Source: Armatimonadota bacterium | Lineage (GTDB): Bacteria > Armatimonadota > Zipacnadia > Zipacnadales > UBA11051 | Assembly (NCBI GenBank): GCA_030612305.1 | Contig: JAUWOG010000147.1 | Coordinates: 1-6,304 of the forward strand | Direction of reading: 5' to 3' | Length of the DNA stretch: 6,304 nt | Shown: positions 6,131 to 6,304 of the stretch, piece by piece | Position numbering within the stretch: the stretch's first letter is position 1 | Layout of the letters: each line of letters opens with the position of its first letter | Notes under the pieces: generated by a model | What the model saw: the letters and a program-made list of their open reading frames with translations, nothing else | Told to the model about the DNA's origin: nothing | Database searches by the model: none | Position numbers and translations under genes: made by a program

Positions 6131-6137
6131 TCACCTC
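6131..6137 (-). promoter_or_regulatory. Strong Shine-Dalgarno deciding the TTG start of the sigma gene
   Basis: GAGGTGA is an extended match to the 16S rRNA anti-Shine-Dalgarno. It sits 4 nt before TTG 6126 and contains the stop codon of the upstream kinase gene (TGA, 6133-6131). Ribosomes finishing the kinase would therefore sit on the sigma initiation site. Confidence 0.75.
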
Positions 6138-6304
6138 GCCGAACGCTTAGTCATCACGATTTTCGTCCCGCTGCCGGGAGCGCTCTCGATCTTCACCTCG
6201 TCCATCAGTTCCCTGATTAGATAGAGCCCCAGCCCGGTGCCCTCGGTAAACGGCTTCTCAGCCACCGGCGGAAGATGCTTCGGATCGAACCCGCAACCCT
6301 CAGC
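6131..6304 (-). CDS. Anti-sigma factor serine kinase, RsbW/SpoIIAB type (C-terminal 57 residues)
   Basis: The 5' end lies beyond the right edge; 57 codons and TGA (6133-6131) are present. The visible part is the end of a GHKL (HATPase_c) ATP-binding fold: EGCGFDP is the second half of the D-x-G-x-G box, EGTGLGLYLIRELMDEV is the G2 box and its helix, and GSGTKIVMTKR is the final strand. RELMDEVKIES followed directly by the C-terminus resembles SpoIIAB/RsbW. Histidine kinases usually have an HGG-type segment there. Such kinases bind and inhibit their sigma factor and phosphorylate an STAS anti-anti-sigma protein, whose gene would be expected further right. Adjacency to the sigma gene (4 nt gap) strongly supports the role. 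A different GHKL protein remains possible without the N-terminus. Confidence 0.85.
   Translation of the reverse strand, partial: AEGCGFDPKHLPPVAEKPFTEGTGLGLYLIRELMDEVKIESAPGSGTKIVMTKRSAR

Overview
The window is GC-rich bacterial DNA, and every supportable gene is on the minus strand, read from right to left. In transcription order they are: the C-terminal end of a GHKL-ATPase anti-sigma kinase of the RsbW/SpoIIAB type (cut by the right edge); a group 3 sigma factor of the SigB/SigF/SigG family; two tandem paralogous AI-2E-family membrane proteins; and alanyl-tRNA synthetase alaS (cut by the left edge, with about 765 residues present). Four of the five genes are packed as in one operon. The kinase stop and sigma start are 4 nt apart. 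The sigma stop and first permease start overlap as GTGA. The second permease stop and alaS start are 4 nt apart. The long forward-strand reading frames are shadows of these genes in high-GC DNA.

The exception to this packing is a 383-bp gap between the two permease genes (3708-4090). It is packed with repeats and palindromes: an 8-bp-stem palindrome that resembles REP-like repeats, a 47-nt hairpin bracketed by 22-bp direct repeats, a 9-bp-stem C/G-rich palindrome, a GCCGTT microsatellite, and four copies of TGCCTTTGC. The gap lies between two perfect 29-bp direct repeats that carry the last codons and stop of the upstream permease gene. The copy nearest the second permease puts that stop 10 nt before its ATG. 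The simplest reading is that the two genes were once tightly spaced, and that a block of about 373 bp was inserted or duplicated there recently.

Functionally, the right half looks like a partner-switching stress or developmental sigma module (kinase plus sigma). The left half looks like a permease-alaS unit; from memory, an AI-2E-family gene beside alaS is also seen in Bacillus (yrrI-alaS). Joining the two would place a housekeeping tRNA synthetase downstream of an alternative sigma factor.

Taxonomy is uncertain. GC-rich codon use, a SpoIIAB/RsbW-SigB/F pair and the TGILPV-type palindrome fit an environmental high-GC lineage such as Armatimonadota or a relative. This is a weak inference from memory. 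I see no tRNA, rRNA, CRISPR array, IS transposase or clear intrinsic terminator.
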